Shown: one piece after another, positions 36,008-44,571 of the stretch
How positions within the stretch are numbered: position 1 is the first letter of the stretch
Layout: each line of letters starts with the position of its first letter
Origin: Companilactobacillus tucceti DSM 20183
GTDB lineage: Bacteria > Bacillota > Bacilli > Lactobacillales > Lactobacillaceae
Assembly: GCF_001434665.1 (NCBI RefSeq)
Contig: NZ_AZDG01000003.1
Coordinates: forward strand, 62,001 to 126,000
Length of the DNA: 64,000 nt
Reading direction: 5' to 3'
The notes under the pieces: generated by a model
Told to the model about the DNA's origin: nothing
Databases searched by the model: none
Seen by the model: only the letters and a program-made list of their open reading frames with translations
Translations under genes and position numbers: made by a program

Positions 36008-38068
36008 ATGGAGAATACTTTTGATTTAGAACAAATACATCTTAAAAAGGTTTACCAAGAACTAAGCGATACACTTATAACAGTCGAAGAGTTACTTTCT
36101 AAAAATTCTAATCAAGCTATAAATTTTAAGAAACAATCCGGACATGACACAGCTCTAAATTTCGATAGTTACGCTGATAATTTAGATACTTTTGCTTCAA
36201 TGGAAAGTATGAACAAGCAAATAGATTACTTTAATAGTAAACAAAACCAATTAGAGATAACTAAGAAAAAAATAACACAACTACTACCTAGTCCCTACTT
36301 TGCCAGAATTGACCTTAAATACCCTGACGAATTAGAAAGTATTCCTTTTTACATTGGATCAACTGGTTTCTCAAAGAATAATGAAGATCCATTAGTGATT
36401 GATTGGCGTTCTCCAATTGCTGACCTATATTACAACAATAAAATGGGTAAAACCTTTTATACAGCAAACGGATCAAATATAAATGTCGATATTAAATTGA
36501 GACGTCAATTTCTATTACATGACAACATACTACAAGATATCTTCGATACAAACGTTGCTATTCAAGATCCATTATTAGTTAAAACACTTCAAGAAAACAA
36601 AAGTAATCAGATGACATCTATCACCGCTACAATTCAAAAAGAGCAAAATGTTATCATTCGAGATGAAAAATCTCCGGCACTATTAGTCAATGGTATAGCT
36701 GGAAGTGGAAAAACATCTGTAGTTTTGCAACGTATCGCTTATTTGCTATACCGTTATCGCGAAACGCTGGTTGCTGAGGATGTCTTATTAATAACGCCAA
36801 ACTCTTTATTTACCAACTATATCAATGATGTTTTACCTAGTCTTGGTGAAGATACGCCTTCACAAATGACTTTCAAGCAATTTTTAAATACTCCTACTAA
36901 CACTACTAATTTTAAAAACAAACAGAGTCATTTAAAAAATATTAATGAGCAATTAAATGACTTATCTTTGTCTTATCAAGACTTTAAACCGTTAAAGGTT
37001 AATACAACTGTTGTCTTTTCTAAATCCAAATTATTGGAAATTTTTAATAGAACACCAAAATCTTTATCCTTACCAAAAAGGATCACCGCATTAACTGAAC
37101 TATTACTAAAAGAAGTGAAGGATCATATCTTAAAATCTGCAACGGACTCAAATATCCAAGCTAAACTAGATGGGTTGACCGACTCAGACCAAGAAGCAAT
37201 CTTCGGTAAATTAATATCGCCAACTACCGATTCAGAAATCATAAAGGCAACCAAAAGAATGCTTACTTGGCAATATCGCAATTTAATCCAACAAATAAAA
37301 CAAAAAAGTTGGCTCAATATATTCCAAATTATCGACGACATTTTAGGAATAGATGAACACAACTTTTTAGATTACCGATTTATTCAATTGAAATTATTTA
37401 ATCTTAATAAGAACAATATTAAATTTGTCATGATAGACGAAGTCCAAGATTATTCTTTAGATGAATTATTCTTCTTAATAAATGCACTGCCTAATGCCAA
37501 ATGGACACTTGTCGGTGATGAGTTTCAGTCCATCAAAGAATCTAACAATCCTATTGATTTTACTGATCTGTCAAAATTATTTGAAGAAAATATGATAAAT
37601 GTCAAACAGCGCAATCTTTATACAAGTTATCGTTCTAGTGGCAGTATTACCAAAGAATTTATCAGTTTTGGCACTTCGTCACTTTTAGAAAATATAAGAA
37701 TCATTCAAGCAGATGGTCAGACGCCAATTCATTCAAAAATAGCATCTAAAAACTTAATTTCTAATATTGATCAGCAAATAAAACAATTTAAACCTACTGA
37801 GCTATCAGCAATAATTACACCAGACATAGAGAGTGCTAAAAAAATATCAAACGATTTACATATAAAAGCACTCGATTCAAATAGTATTCTACCTAAAAAA
37901 GGTATATCCGTTATGCCACTTATAGTTGCTAAGGGATTAGAATTCGACAATGTAATTGTTATAAATAACGACAAAAATTACTTCTCAAAAAATAGACTAG
38001 GAAACAACAGAATGTATACTGCTTTATCAAGAGCATCCAAGAAGTTATTTATCAATACTATCAACTGA
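36008..38068 (+). CDS. helD: HelD-like UvrD/PcrA-family ATPase (RNA polymerase recycling factor)
   Basis: 686 residues. An N-terminal coiled-coil region (residues 1-100) precedes IDWRSPIADLYY, a HelD hallmark. Motif I is NGIAGSGKTSVVLQRIAYLLY; FVMIDEVQDYS is motif II; TSYRSSGSITKEF and SVMPLIVAKGLEFDNVIVIN follow. HelD pulls RNA polymerase off DNA, so this is a transcription-recycling enzyme rather than a replicative helicase. It is somewhat shorter than B. subtilis HelD. ATG follows GGAGGG. Its 3' end overlaps the convergent yibF-like remnant. Confidence 0.9.
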   Translation: MENTFDLEQIHLKKVYQELSDTLITVEELLSKNSNQAINFKKQSGHDTALNFDSYADNLDTFASMESMNKQIDYFNSKQNQLEITKKKITQLLPSPYFARIDLKYPDELESIPFYIGSTGFSKNNEDPLVIDWRSPIADLYYNNKMGKTFYTANGSNINVDIKLRRQFLLHDNILQDIFDTNVAIQDPLLVKTLQENKSNQMTSITATIQKEQNVIIRDEKSPALLVNGIAGSGKTSVVLQRIAYLLYRYRETLVAEDVLLITPNSLFTNYINDVLPSLGEDTPSQMTFKQFLNTPTNTTNFKNKQSHLKNINEQLNDLSLSYQDFKPLKVNTTVVFSKSKLLEIFNRTPKSLSLPKRITALTELLLKEVKDHILKSATDSNIQAKLDGLTDSDQEAIFGKLISPTTDSEIIKATKRMLTWQYRNLIQQIKQKSWLNIFQIIDDILGIDEHNFLDYRFIQLKLFNLNKNNIKFVMIDEVQDYSLDELFFLINALPNAKWTLVGDEFQSIKESNNPIDFTDLSKLFEENMINVKQRNLYTSYRSSGSITKEFISFGTSSLLENIRIIQADGQTPIHSKIASKNLISNIDQQIKQFKPTELSAIITPDIESAKKISNDLHIKALDSNSILPKKGISVMPLIVAKGLEFDNVIVINNDKNYFSKNRLGNNRMYTALSRASKKLFINTIN

Positions 38069-38792
38069 TTTTTTACCAGCATTTCGATAAACAAAGTATG
38101 CCGTTATAGGAACTGTCAAAATAACTCCGATGGCACAGATCAACATAGTTAAAACTTCAGCAACAAGCAGTTTATTGTTGATAACATCTGAAAACTTATA
38201 ATTCAAAGAGTTCATTAAAAAGAACAATGGAAAAGTTGAACAATAAAGTATTAGTTTGCGTGCTTAATATCTTATTACCAACTGAAAAACCATCCGAGAA
38301 AACTTCTTTAGGAGTAAGAGTCGGCTTACTTAGGATAATTTCGTTTAATCCACTAGAGATTGCAACACTAGTTTCAGAAATAACACCTAAACTATTTACA
38401 ACAATGATTGCTATAGCTAACTGAGGAAAAGACACACCTGCTGCTAGAGAGAACGATTCTAATTCTTCTTGGTCTTCAAATCCCATTCCTTGAGCACTAG
38501 CCCAAAATTCTAAGGGAACAGTAATAATCAAGATAATAACGACAATTAATATAGATGTCTTAAAAGCAATATTTGCTGTAGCAGCATTCTCAACATTCAT
38601 ATAAATAGCAACGATCAAAATGATCAAGGAGATGATTGACGTTGTTATCAACACATTAAAACCATCAGCTATCAATATCAATAATGCAACGATAGAAACC
38701 AGATTTATCGATAACCCAAACAGTAAAGAAAAGCCTCTACTACCTGCTACAATTAATAATAAAACTACAAAAGCACCCAACAAAAATAGCAT
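38045..38792 (-). pseudogene. YibE/F-family membrane protein, frameshifted
   Basis: The frame from ATG 38792 (sequence LLIVAGSRGFSLLFGLS onward) runs to GLNEIILSKPTLTPKEVFSDG and then stops prematurely at 38196. The family's C-terminal part continues in the next frame (LMNSLNYKFSDVINNK then LTMLICAIGVILTVPITAYF) to a stop at 38045. One extra T in the run at about 38215-38222 would explain it. Joined, it would be about 248 residues, a normal size. It is coupled to the upstream yibE-like gene through a TAATG overlap. Real mutation or base-call error cannot be separated here. Confidence 0.75.
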
Positions 38793-39868
38793 TAATAAGC
38801 CCTCCTTGTAATTATTTTACTAGCAATAAAACTAGTTATTGGAACTGTTAAGACGATCCCTATCGCACTAATCAAAAGTTGTGCAAATCCAAGACTTAAA
38901 GTCATCGTAAATGTATAACCAATTGAGTTACCATTACTCAAATACAATAAAATCAAATTCAAATGCTCCGCTATAACGATGAATAATAGAATATTGATTA
39001 GCGGTCCGATCAACTCTCGTCCAATATTAATTCCAGCTTTAAATAAGACTTTTTCTTTAACATCATTAACTTCTTTTTTCATTTCTATCAATGATGAAGA
39101 AATATCCATAGTCTCATCTAAAATGACTCCTAATACACTAAAAATAACTTGTGAATAAAAAACACTGAAATATGGTTGCAGTCCAAAATCTGTTAATTCC
39201 ATATGAACACCACTATTACCTGAGAGTTTCAATAACAGAATGCTTAATAATATCGACAATGTAGTTGCAGAAACCGTACTTAAATATGCCATTAAGGCGT
39301 CACTATTAGGCCCTAAAATAATTAATAAAGCTATTCCTGAGATTAAAAGAGACGTTATAACGGTCATCAATAGTAACAAGTTAGTGTTGTTATGAATCAG
39401 CAATTTTACGAACCCATAGTAAACTAATAAATTAAGCAGCACACTTATCAATAGTTTCCCTCTGCTGAATTGCATACAAAATAGAAGAATAATTACTAAC
39501 CCTAAGCTAAACACTATAACAGTATCTCGCTTAACATTTTTTATTGAATAATGATGTCCTGACTTTGATAAAATCACCTGTTGACCAACATGATATTTCT
39601 GGTCTAAAAGCTGAGATTGATAATAAGTATTTTTTAAGGTTAATCTCTGTTTTCGCTTATTAGTATTTAAAAATACTCCCGTTAATTTTTGTTCAATTTG
39701 CGTATCTGTATTTTTATATTCATCCGTACTCTTATCTTTTTTGATAGTTTGCGTTTGTTCGATTCTTATAATCGGATTTTTATATAAGAACGAATCAAAG
39801 TAAGTAATTATTGTCACCGTTAAGACAGCCAATATTACCGCAAAAATTCTAATTACATTTTTTTTCAT
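38792..39868 (-). CDS. YibE/F-family multi-pass membrane protein
   Basis: 358 residues from the ATG seven bases after AAAGGTG. An N-terminal anchor, an extracytoplasmic domain of about 100 residues and then seven or eight membrane segments make up the YibE/F architecture (LGVILDETMDISSSLIEMKKE in the core and IGIVLTVPITSFIASK at the end). Function in bacteria is unknown. The second half shares the closing GIVLTVPITxF motif with its downstream partner, showing they are related paralogues. Confidence 0.85.
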   Translation of the reverse strand: MKKNVIRIFAVILAVLTVTIITYFDSFLYKNPIIRIEQTQTIKKDKSTDEYKNTDTQIEQKLTGVFLNTNKRKQRLTLKNTYYQSQLLDQKYHVGQQVILSKSGHHYSIKNVKRDTVIVFSLGLVIILLFCMQFSRGKLLISVLLNLLVYYGFVKLLIHNNTNLLLLMTVITSLLISGIALLIILGPNSDALMAYLSTVSATTLSILLSILLLKLSGNSGVHMELTDFGLQPYFSVFYSQVIFSVLGVILDETMDISSSLIEMKKEVNDVKEKVLFKAGINIGRELIGPLINILLFIVIAEHLNLILLYLSNGNSIGYTFTMTLSLGFAQLLISAIGIVLTVPITSFIASKIITRRAY

Positions 39869-40089
39869 CTGAAAACACCTTTGAAAATCCATTTGAACGA
39901 ATACCTAATATAATACTTCTACAAAATAAATTTGTATCGATTTGATTCAAAAAATATATAAATTAGTCCTATTAACAAATAATTTTAATTTTATTAAAAC
40001 AGGCTCCAAAAACTTGCTACAGATGTGTTTTTGGACTAAAATACTTTGTATAAAACGTGCCATTTTATTATCTTTTTAACATTTAGTTA

Positions 40090-40118
40090 TTGACAAGTTT
40101 TAATTTATGAAATAACAT
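40090..40118 (+). promoter_or_regulatory. Promoter of the trp leader and trpXYZ operon
   Basis: A perfect -35 (TTGACA) and a -10 of TAACAT are separated by 17 bases, just upstream of the leader peptide. The stretch between the yibE start (39868) and this promoter has only an AT-rich region and a loose hairpin near 40001-40036. Confidence 0.65.
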
Positions 40119-40150
40119 TTTAGCCATCAACTAGTTAGGAGATTTCAATT

Positions 40151-40204
40151 ATGAAAAATATTAATTCTCTAAACATCGTAAATAATCGTTGGCAAAGCCG
40201 ATAA
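40151..40204 (+). CDS. Leader peptide with Trp codon before trpXYZ
   Basis: 17 residues, ATG eleven bases after TTAGGAG. The peptide is MKNINSLNIVNNRWQSR and has one TGG codon four codons before the stop. Two mutually exclusive pairings follow: AAGCCGA of the leader's end with TCGGCTT at about 40253-40260, or CCGATATGGAT with ATCCATGTCGG. Two intrinsic terminators come next. The arrangement suggests that ribosome position at the Trp codon controls read-through into a tryptophan importer. Confidence 0.75.
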   Translation: MKNINSLNIVNNRWQSR

Positions 40205-40281
40205 TTCAGGTTGATCCGATATGGATGCAGCCTGAAAGGGATTGTATCCATGTCGGCTTATTAAACTACGTTTAAATAACA

Positions 40282-40320
40282 CCCACATGGAATAACTTTA
40301 AATTTCATGTGGGATTTTTT
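40282..40320 (+). terminator. First attenuator terminator before trpX
   Basis: CCCACATG and CATGTGGG form an eight-pair stem with a loop of 16 bases, followed by ATTTTTT. Confidence 0.8.
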
Positions 40321-40328
40321 GTTTTATT

Positions 40329-40363
40329 AAGACAATCTCACAATGCTGAGATTGTCTTTTTTT
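40329..40363 (+). terminator. Second attenuator terminator before trpX
   Basis: AAGACAATCTCA and TGAGATTGTCTT form a twelve-pair stem with a six-base loop and run into T residues, eight bases before the GGGGGAG ribosome site of trpX. Confidence 0.88.
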
Positions 40364-40384
40364 ATACATTTAGGGGGAGAAATT

Positions 40385-41392
40385 ATGAAACACACGAAAC
40401 GATTATATGGCACTCTTATCTTTTTATTCGCATTTCTGATATTTGCATTCTTTTATACAGGCCATACTGAGAAGGTTGCTAAAAATAAGATTCCAAAGGT
40501 TGGCGTTTTACAATTAATGTCACATCCAGCCTTAGATCAAATTAATAAGGGATTAGATGATACCTTGAAAAAGCACGGTTATATCAATGGTAAAAATATC
40601 AAAATTGAATTTCAAAATGCTCAAGGTGACCAAAGTAATTTAAGAACTATCAGTAAACAATTTGTCGAAGATAACGTTGATGTTGCTGTCGGAATTGCTA
40701 CTCCATCAGTTCAATCATTAAAGAACGCTACTTCAAGTATTCCTATCGTCATGGGAGCTGTTACCGATCCAAAAGGATTTGGTATCATCCCTAGCAACAC
40801 CAAACCAGGGGGAAATATAACTGGTGTTTCTGACCAAGCTCCTCTTGAAAGCCAACTCAAGATGATAAAAGAAATCATGCCTGATTTAAAGACATTGGGA
40901 ATTGTTTACACTTCAAGTGATATGTCAGCCACAACTGAAATGAAGGCAATGAAGAAACTTGCTCAAAAAAATAATATTCAAGTGAAAGTTTCAAGTATTA
41001 GTAACGTTAACGATTTACAGCAAGTCGCTACAAACTTATCCGAAAACTCACAAGCTATCTTTGTTCCAACAGACAACACTGTTGCAAGTGGTATGAAACT
41101 TCTATCAAGTATTGCCGGAAAGAAAAACGTTCCTGTTTTCCCAGCTGCAACAACAATGGTTAAAGATGGTGGCCTTGCCACGATCGGACTTAGCCAATAT
41201 GAACTAGGTCAAAAAACTGGTGATGATGTCATCAAAATTCTTGAAGGAAAAGGAAAACCAGCTACAATGCCTGTTACATTTATTAAAAAGGGACATTTAG
41301 TTCTTAATGAAAAGAAAGCCAAGGAACTTAATATTCAATTTCCTGACTCACTCGTTAAAAAAGCTCAAAAAGAAGGGAAGATCATAAAATGA
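40385..41392 (+). CDS. trpX: Tryptophan ABC transporter substrate-binding protein (TrpX family)
   Basis: 335 residues from the ATG after GGGGGAG; a longer frame would start inside the terminator. An N-terminal membrane anchor (LIFLFAFLIFAFFY) without a lipobox cysteine precedes an ABC_sub_bind domain: VGVLQLMSHPALDQINKGL, TPSVQSLKNA, NITGVSDQAPLESQ. The same architecture is found in the streptococcal TrpX of trpXYZ. Its stop overlaps the start of the permease. Trp specificity is supported by the Trp-containing leader peptide, not by residues I can read. Confidence 0.85.
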   Translation: MKHTKRLYGTLIFLFAFLIFAFFYTGHTEKVAKNKIPKVGVLQLMSHPALDQINKGLDDTLKKHGYINGKNIKIEFQNAQGDQSNLRTISKQFVEDNVDVAVGIATPSVQSLKNATSSIPIVMGAVTDPKGFGIIPSNTKPGGNITGVSDQAPLESQLKMIKEIMPDLKTLGIVYTSSDMSATTEMKAMKKLAQKNNIQVKVSSISNVNDLQQVATNLSENSQAIFVPTDNTVASGMKLLSSIAGKKNVPVFPAATTMVKDGGLATIGLSQYELGQKTGDDVIKILEGKGKPATMPVTFIKKGHLVLNEKKAKELNIQFPDSLVKKAQKEGKIIK

Positions 41393-42279
41393 ATCTAATA
41401 ATATCAACTATCAGCCAGGGTTTTATCTGGGCTATCATGGCTATCGGCCTTTTCATCACATTTAGAATTTTAGATTTTCCTGATATGACCGTTGAAGGAA
41501 GCTTTCCACTTGGAGCCGTTACAGCGGTAATGTTGATTCAACATGGTTATTCAGCAGAAATTGCATTACTTGTAGCTTTTATTTTTGGTAATCTAGCTGG
41601 TTTTGCGACAGCTTTCATGTATACAAAATTACATATCCCTAGCCTTTTAGCCGGAATTTTAACAATGACTGCTTTATATTCTGTTAATTTAAGAATTCTA
41701 GGCAAGGCCAATATGTCTTTGACTAAACCAAATAATATTTTCGATCAATATGGATTAAACAAGTTACCAGTCAACTTCAATGGAATTATTTTAGGAATCA
41801 TTATCATAGCTATTATCACTTTCCTACTAATAATTTTCTTAAACACAGAAAAAGGCCAAGCAGTTATTGCCACTGGTGATAACGAAATAATGGCAGCATC
41901 ACTTGGTATTAATACAACTGTTATGAAGTTTATCGGCATTATGGTTTCAAATGGTATCGTTGCTTTAACTGGTGGATTGATTGCTCAACAAAATGGATTT
42001 GCCGATGTCAACATGGGAATTGGATCCATCGTTATTGGACTTTCAGCTATCATTATCGGTGAGGTTTTATATCCTGACGTTCCATTAAGTGTCAGAATAA
42101 TAACAATCGTGATCGGCTCTATTGTTTACCGCTTGATCTTAATGATCGTCCTACAATTAGGCTTTAATACTAATGATCTTAAACTTATTTCAGCCATCAT
42201 CTTAGCATTATGTTTAGCACTTCCTACTATTAGAGAACAATTCTTCAGAGCATTTAGAAACGGGGTCAAGTCAAAATGA
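41389..42279 (+). CDS. trpY: TrpY-like ABC transporter permease
   Basis: 296 residues with about eight membrane segments. It belongs to the branched-chain-type permease group (BPD_transp_2), shown by ILDFPDMTVEGSFPLGAV near the start and GDNEIMAASLGINTTVMK in the cytoplasmic loop. It overlaps trpX and the ATPase by four bases each (ATGA), so the three subunits are coupled in translation. Confidence 0.88.
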   Translation: MNLIISTISQGFIWAIMAIGLFITFRILDFPDMTVEGSFPLGAVTAVMLIQHGYSAEIALLVAFIFGNLAGFATAFMYTKLHIPSLLAGILTMTALYSVNLRILGKANMSLTKPNNIFDQYGLNKLPVNFNGIILGIIIIAIITFLLIIFLNTEKGQAVIATGDNEIMAASLGINTTVMKFIGIMVSNGIVALTGGLIAQQNGFADVNMGIGSIVIGLSAIIIGEVLYPDVPLSVRIITIVIGSIVYRLILMIVLQLGFNTNDLKLISAIILALCLALPTIREQFFRAFRNGVKSK

Positions 42280-43025
42280 AACCATTACTAGAAATCAACA
42301 ATGCAGTTAAAACAATTTATAACGACAATCAAGATTTAAATATTCTTGATGGAATCAATTTGAAAATTTATCCAAAAGACTTCATTGTCGTTTTGGGAAC
42401 TAACGGTGCTGGTAAATCAACTTTACTTGATGCTATAACTGGTGCTAACAAGTTATCATCTGGTGACATCAAATTAAATGATGAAGATATAACTCACAAA
42501 AACCTTGCTAAAAGAAGCCATTATATCAGCCGTGTATATCAGGATCCAAAACTTGGTACTTCTCCAAGAATGACCGTGGCTGAAAATCTTCTATTGGCAA
42601 AACGTCGCGGTCTGCCTAGAAGATTACGTCTTCGTAAACTAAATGACAATATGGAAAAATTTAAGGAGTTAACCAAAGATCTACCTACACTAGATAATCG
42701 ACTCAATACTTTTACTGAAAATTTATCTGGTGGTCAAAGACAGACTTTAAGCTTCCTAATGGCAATCATTCAAAGACCTGAATTACTTTTATTAGATGAG
42801 CATACAGCTGCTCTAGACCCACAAACTAGTCAAGAATTGATGGAGCTTACTAACAAGGTTATCTTAGAAAAAGAATTAACCTGTTTAATGGTCACTCATA
42901 ATTTAACCGAAGCTATTAAATACGGTAATCGACTAATTGTTTTGAAAAAGGGTAAGGTAATTCTTGATCTTGATAAAGATCAAAAAGCAGCTTTGAAGGA
43001 ACAAGATTTACTTGAATACTTCTAA
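42276..43025 (+). CDS. trpZ: TrpZ-like ABC transporter ATPase
   Basis: 249 residues. Walker A is GTNGAGKST, the signature LSGGQRQTLSF, Walker B ELLLLDEHTAALDP and the switch histidine is in MVTHNLTEA. The LDEH variant of Walker B (histidine instead of the usual proline after E) is a recognised feature of this subgroup. It completes the importer; a family B repeat follows and probably terminates the operon. Confidence 0.9.
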   Translation: MKPLLEINNAVKTIYNDNQDLNILDGINLKIYPKDFIVVLGTNGAGKSTLLDAITGANKLSSGDIKLNDEDITHKNLAKRSHYISRVYQDPKLGTSPRMTVAENLLLAKRRGLPRRLRLRKLNDNMEKFKELTKDLPTLDNRLNTFTENLSGGQRQTLSFLMAIIQRPELLLLDEHTAALDPQTSQELMELTNKVILEKELTCLMVTHNLTEAIKYGNRLIVLKKGKVILDLDKDQKAALKEQDLLEYF

Positions 43026-43028
43026 CAA

Positions 43029-43163
43029 GAGAGTGTAACAAAAAGCGGTTTGTCACTGGAACATAGCTTTTTCCGCTTAAATCAAATAAAGTAGGTAATC
43101 CAATTGGATTACCTACTTTATTTACTTTAATGCTCGAAAGCTGAACATGTGTTGTCACACTCT
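43029..43163. repeat. Dispersed structured intergenic repeat, family B, copy 2 (hybrid)
   Basis: The right half equals the family B copies (CTTTAATGCTCGAAAGCTG then ACATGTGTTGTCACACTC), but the left half (GCGGTTTGTCACTGGAACATAGC) resembles family A. The central hairpin is GTAGGTAATCCAA with its complement, and the outer arms pair as GAGTGT/ACACTC. It lies between two convergent genes and may terminate both. Confidence 0.75.
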
Positions 43164-44300
43164 TTAATTCCCTAAAATTTCCTGGGTCAACTCTTTACCA
43201 AGAGATCCCATTGCATCCTTTTGTTCATCAGAATCTCCATTTTGACTCATAACTACTAAAACAAAGGCTTTATTATCACGTTTTAGAATGGCCGCATCAT
43301 TTTCTACACCGTAATCAGCGTATTCACCTGTTTTATTATAAACATCAACTACATTAGTGTTTATCTCCGCAGGTATCTTCGAATGATTACTTGTATTAGA
43401 TAAAACTGACATCATTTCTTTATCGTATTTAGCTGATACCACGTCGTGTCGATAAAGTTTTTTCATAAATATGGCTAAATCATACGATGTTGTCTTATTA
43501 TCTTTACCTTCAGCCAACGCATCTTGATCCATTAACATACGTTCCATTTTAGTATTGTCACTTAAACCTAATTTTTCTATTTCATCATTAACAGCACTCA
43601 TACCACCTACTTCTTTAGTAATGATATTGGCTGCTGTATTATCACTTTTAGTTATCATGTAATCGATCAAGTCACGATATGTTAATGATTCTCCGGCCTG
43701 CATATTTTGAGTGACACCTGTTCCACCAACTTTATCATCATTAGTCAATTCATAACGGTCATTAAGTGAAATATCACCGTCAGCTATTTTTTGAAAGGCC
43801 GCTGCCATAATATACAATTTAATATCACTAGCCGCACGTTGAGGAGTTTTAGCATCGCCATAACTAGCTGTAGTGTCATCATCTAAATTATAGTAATAAG
43901 CTGTAGTATCACCTTTTATACCAGATAGATTACTCGATAAAATCGTTTTGACATCTGCATCAGAAGAAGATTGATTACTTTTTGGCTCATCATGTTTATT
44001 ATTTTTATCTGTAGAATTTTTAGTATTTTCTGTTCTAGTCTCGTCACCATTATGATTTTTCATATAATCAAACCCTGCAGCTAAAACAAGCAAAACAATA
44101 ATAATAATCCCAATGATCAAAGATTTATTATTAGGCTTTTTAGGAGACAGTTTACTCGATTGTGTCTCTTGTTCAACTTGACGTTCACCTTGACTTACTA
44201 CAGATTGATGGGCTCTAGTTTCTTCAATCAACGCCCCACAATTTTCACAAAACTTGGACCCCTCTGGATTCAAATGACCACAGTTTTTACATATAATCAT
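43164..44300 (-). CDS. Zinc-ribbon, membrane-anchored serine hydrolase (class A beta-lactamase-like)
   Basis: 378 residues. A zinc ribbon (CxxCGHLNPEGSKFCENCG, residues 4-23) is followed by a membrane segment (about 60-80) and an extracytoplasmic domain with the penicilloyl-serine triad: SDIK (SxxK), KSDN (SDN) and NKTGEY (KTG). This suggests a beta-lactamase or PBP-like hydrolase acting at the wall, here attached to a cytosolic zinc ribbon. Resistance is not implied. ATG follows AGGAG. Confidence 0.85.
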   Translation of the reverse strand: MIICKNCGHLNPEGSKFCENCGALIEETRAHQSVVSQGERQVEQETQSSKLSPKKPNNKSLIIGIIIIVLLVLAAGFDYMKNHNGDETRTENTKNSTDKNNKHDEPKSNQSSSDADVKTILSSNLSGIKGDTTAYYYNLDDDTTASYGDAKTPQRAASDIKLYIMAAAFQKIADGDISLNDRYELTNDDKVGGTGVTQNMQAGESLTYRDLIDYMITKSDNTAANIITKEVGGMSAVNDEIEKLGLSDNTKMERMLMDQDALAEGKDNKTTSYDLAIFMKKLYRHDVVSAKYDKEMMSVLSNTSNHSKIPAEINTNVVDVYNKTGEYADYGVENDAAILKRDNKAFVLVVMSQNGDSDEQKDAMGSLGKELTQEILGN

Positions 44301-44400
44301 ACTGTTTCTCCTATTATTTTCTTTTATACTATATACATTTCTTATTATATAACAGTAATCTCGAGTATATTTTTAAAAGTAAAAATATTTCCGACAAATA

Positions 44401-44571
44401 CTAAAAGCTGGACTGTGGTATAAATATTTCTTGCTTAAATATGCTGCCGAAACGTGCAAGAAAACATAGCTTTTTACGTTTAAAACAAATGGCCCCCAAC
44501 AATCCAAGATCGGATTGTTGGGGGCCATTTGCCTTAATACTCGAAAGCTGACCATGTTTTCTTGCACTCTA
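44401..44571. repeat. Dispersed structured intergenic repeat, family B, copy 3
   Basis: It has CTTAAATATGCTGC, ACATAGCTTTTTACG and CTCGAAAGCTGACCATG. The central hairpin is GGCCCCCAACAATCC with its complement and the outer arms GTGCAAGAAAACAT and ATGTTTTCTTGCAC are a perfect 14-pair match, with bases altered together compared with copy 1. It directly follows the grdD stop codon and is the likely terminator of the grd operon. Confidence 0.85.

Noticed and set aside
38045-38792. Programmed ribosomal frameshift in the yibF-like gene
   Set aside because: No slippery heptamer with a downstream stem or internal ribosome-like stimulator is visible; an extra T in a short run is the simpler reading.
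43164-44300. Beta-lactam resistance gene
   Set aside because: The motifs show a serine hydrolase fold only. The zinc ribbon and membrane anchor do not match acquired beta-lactamases.
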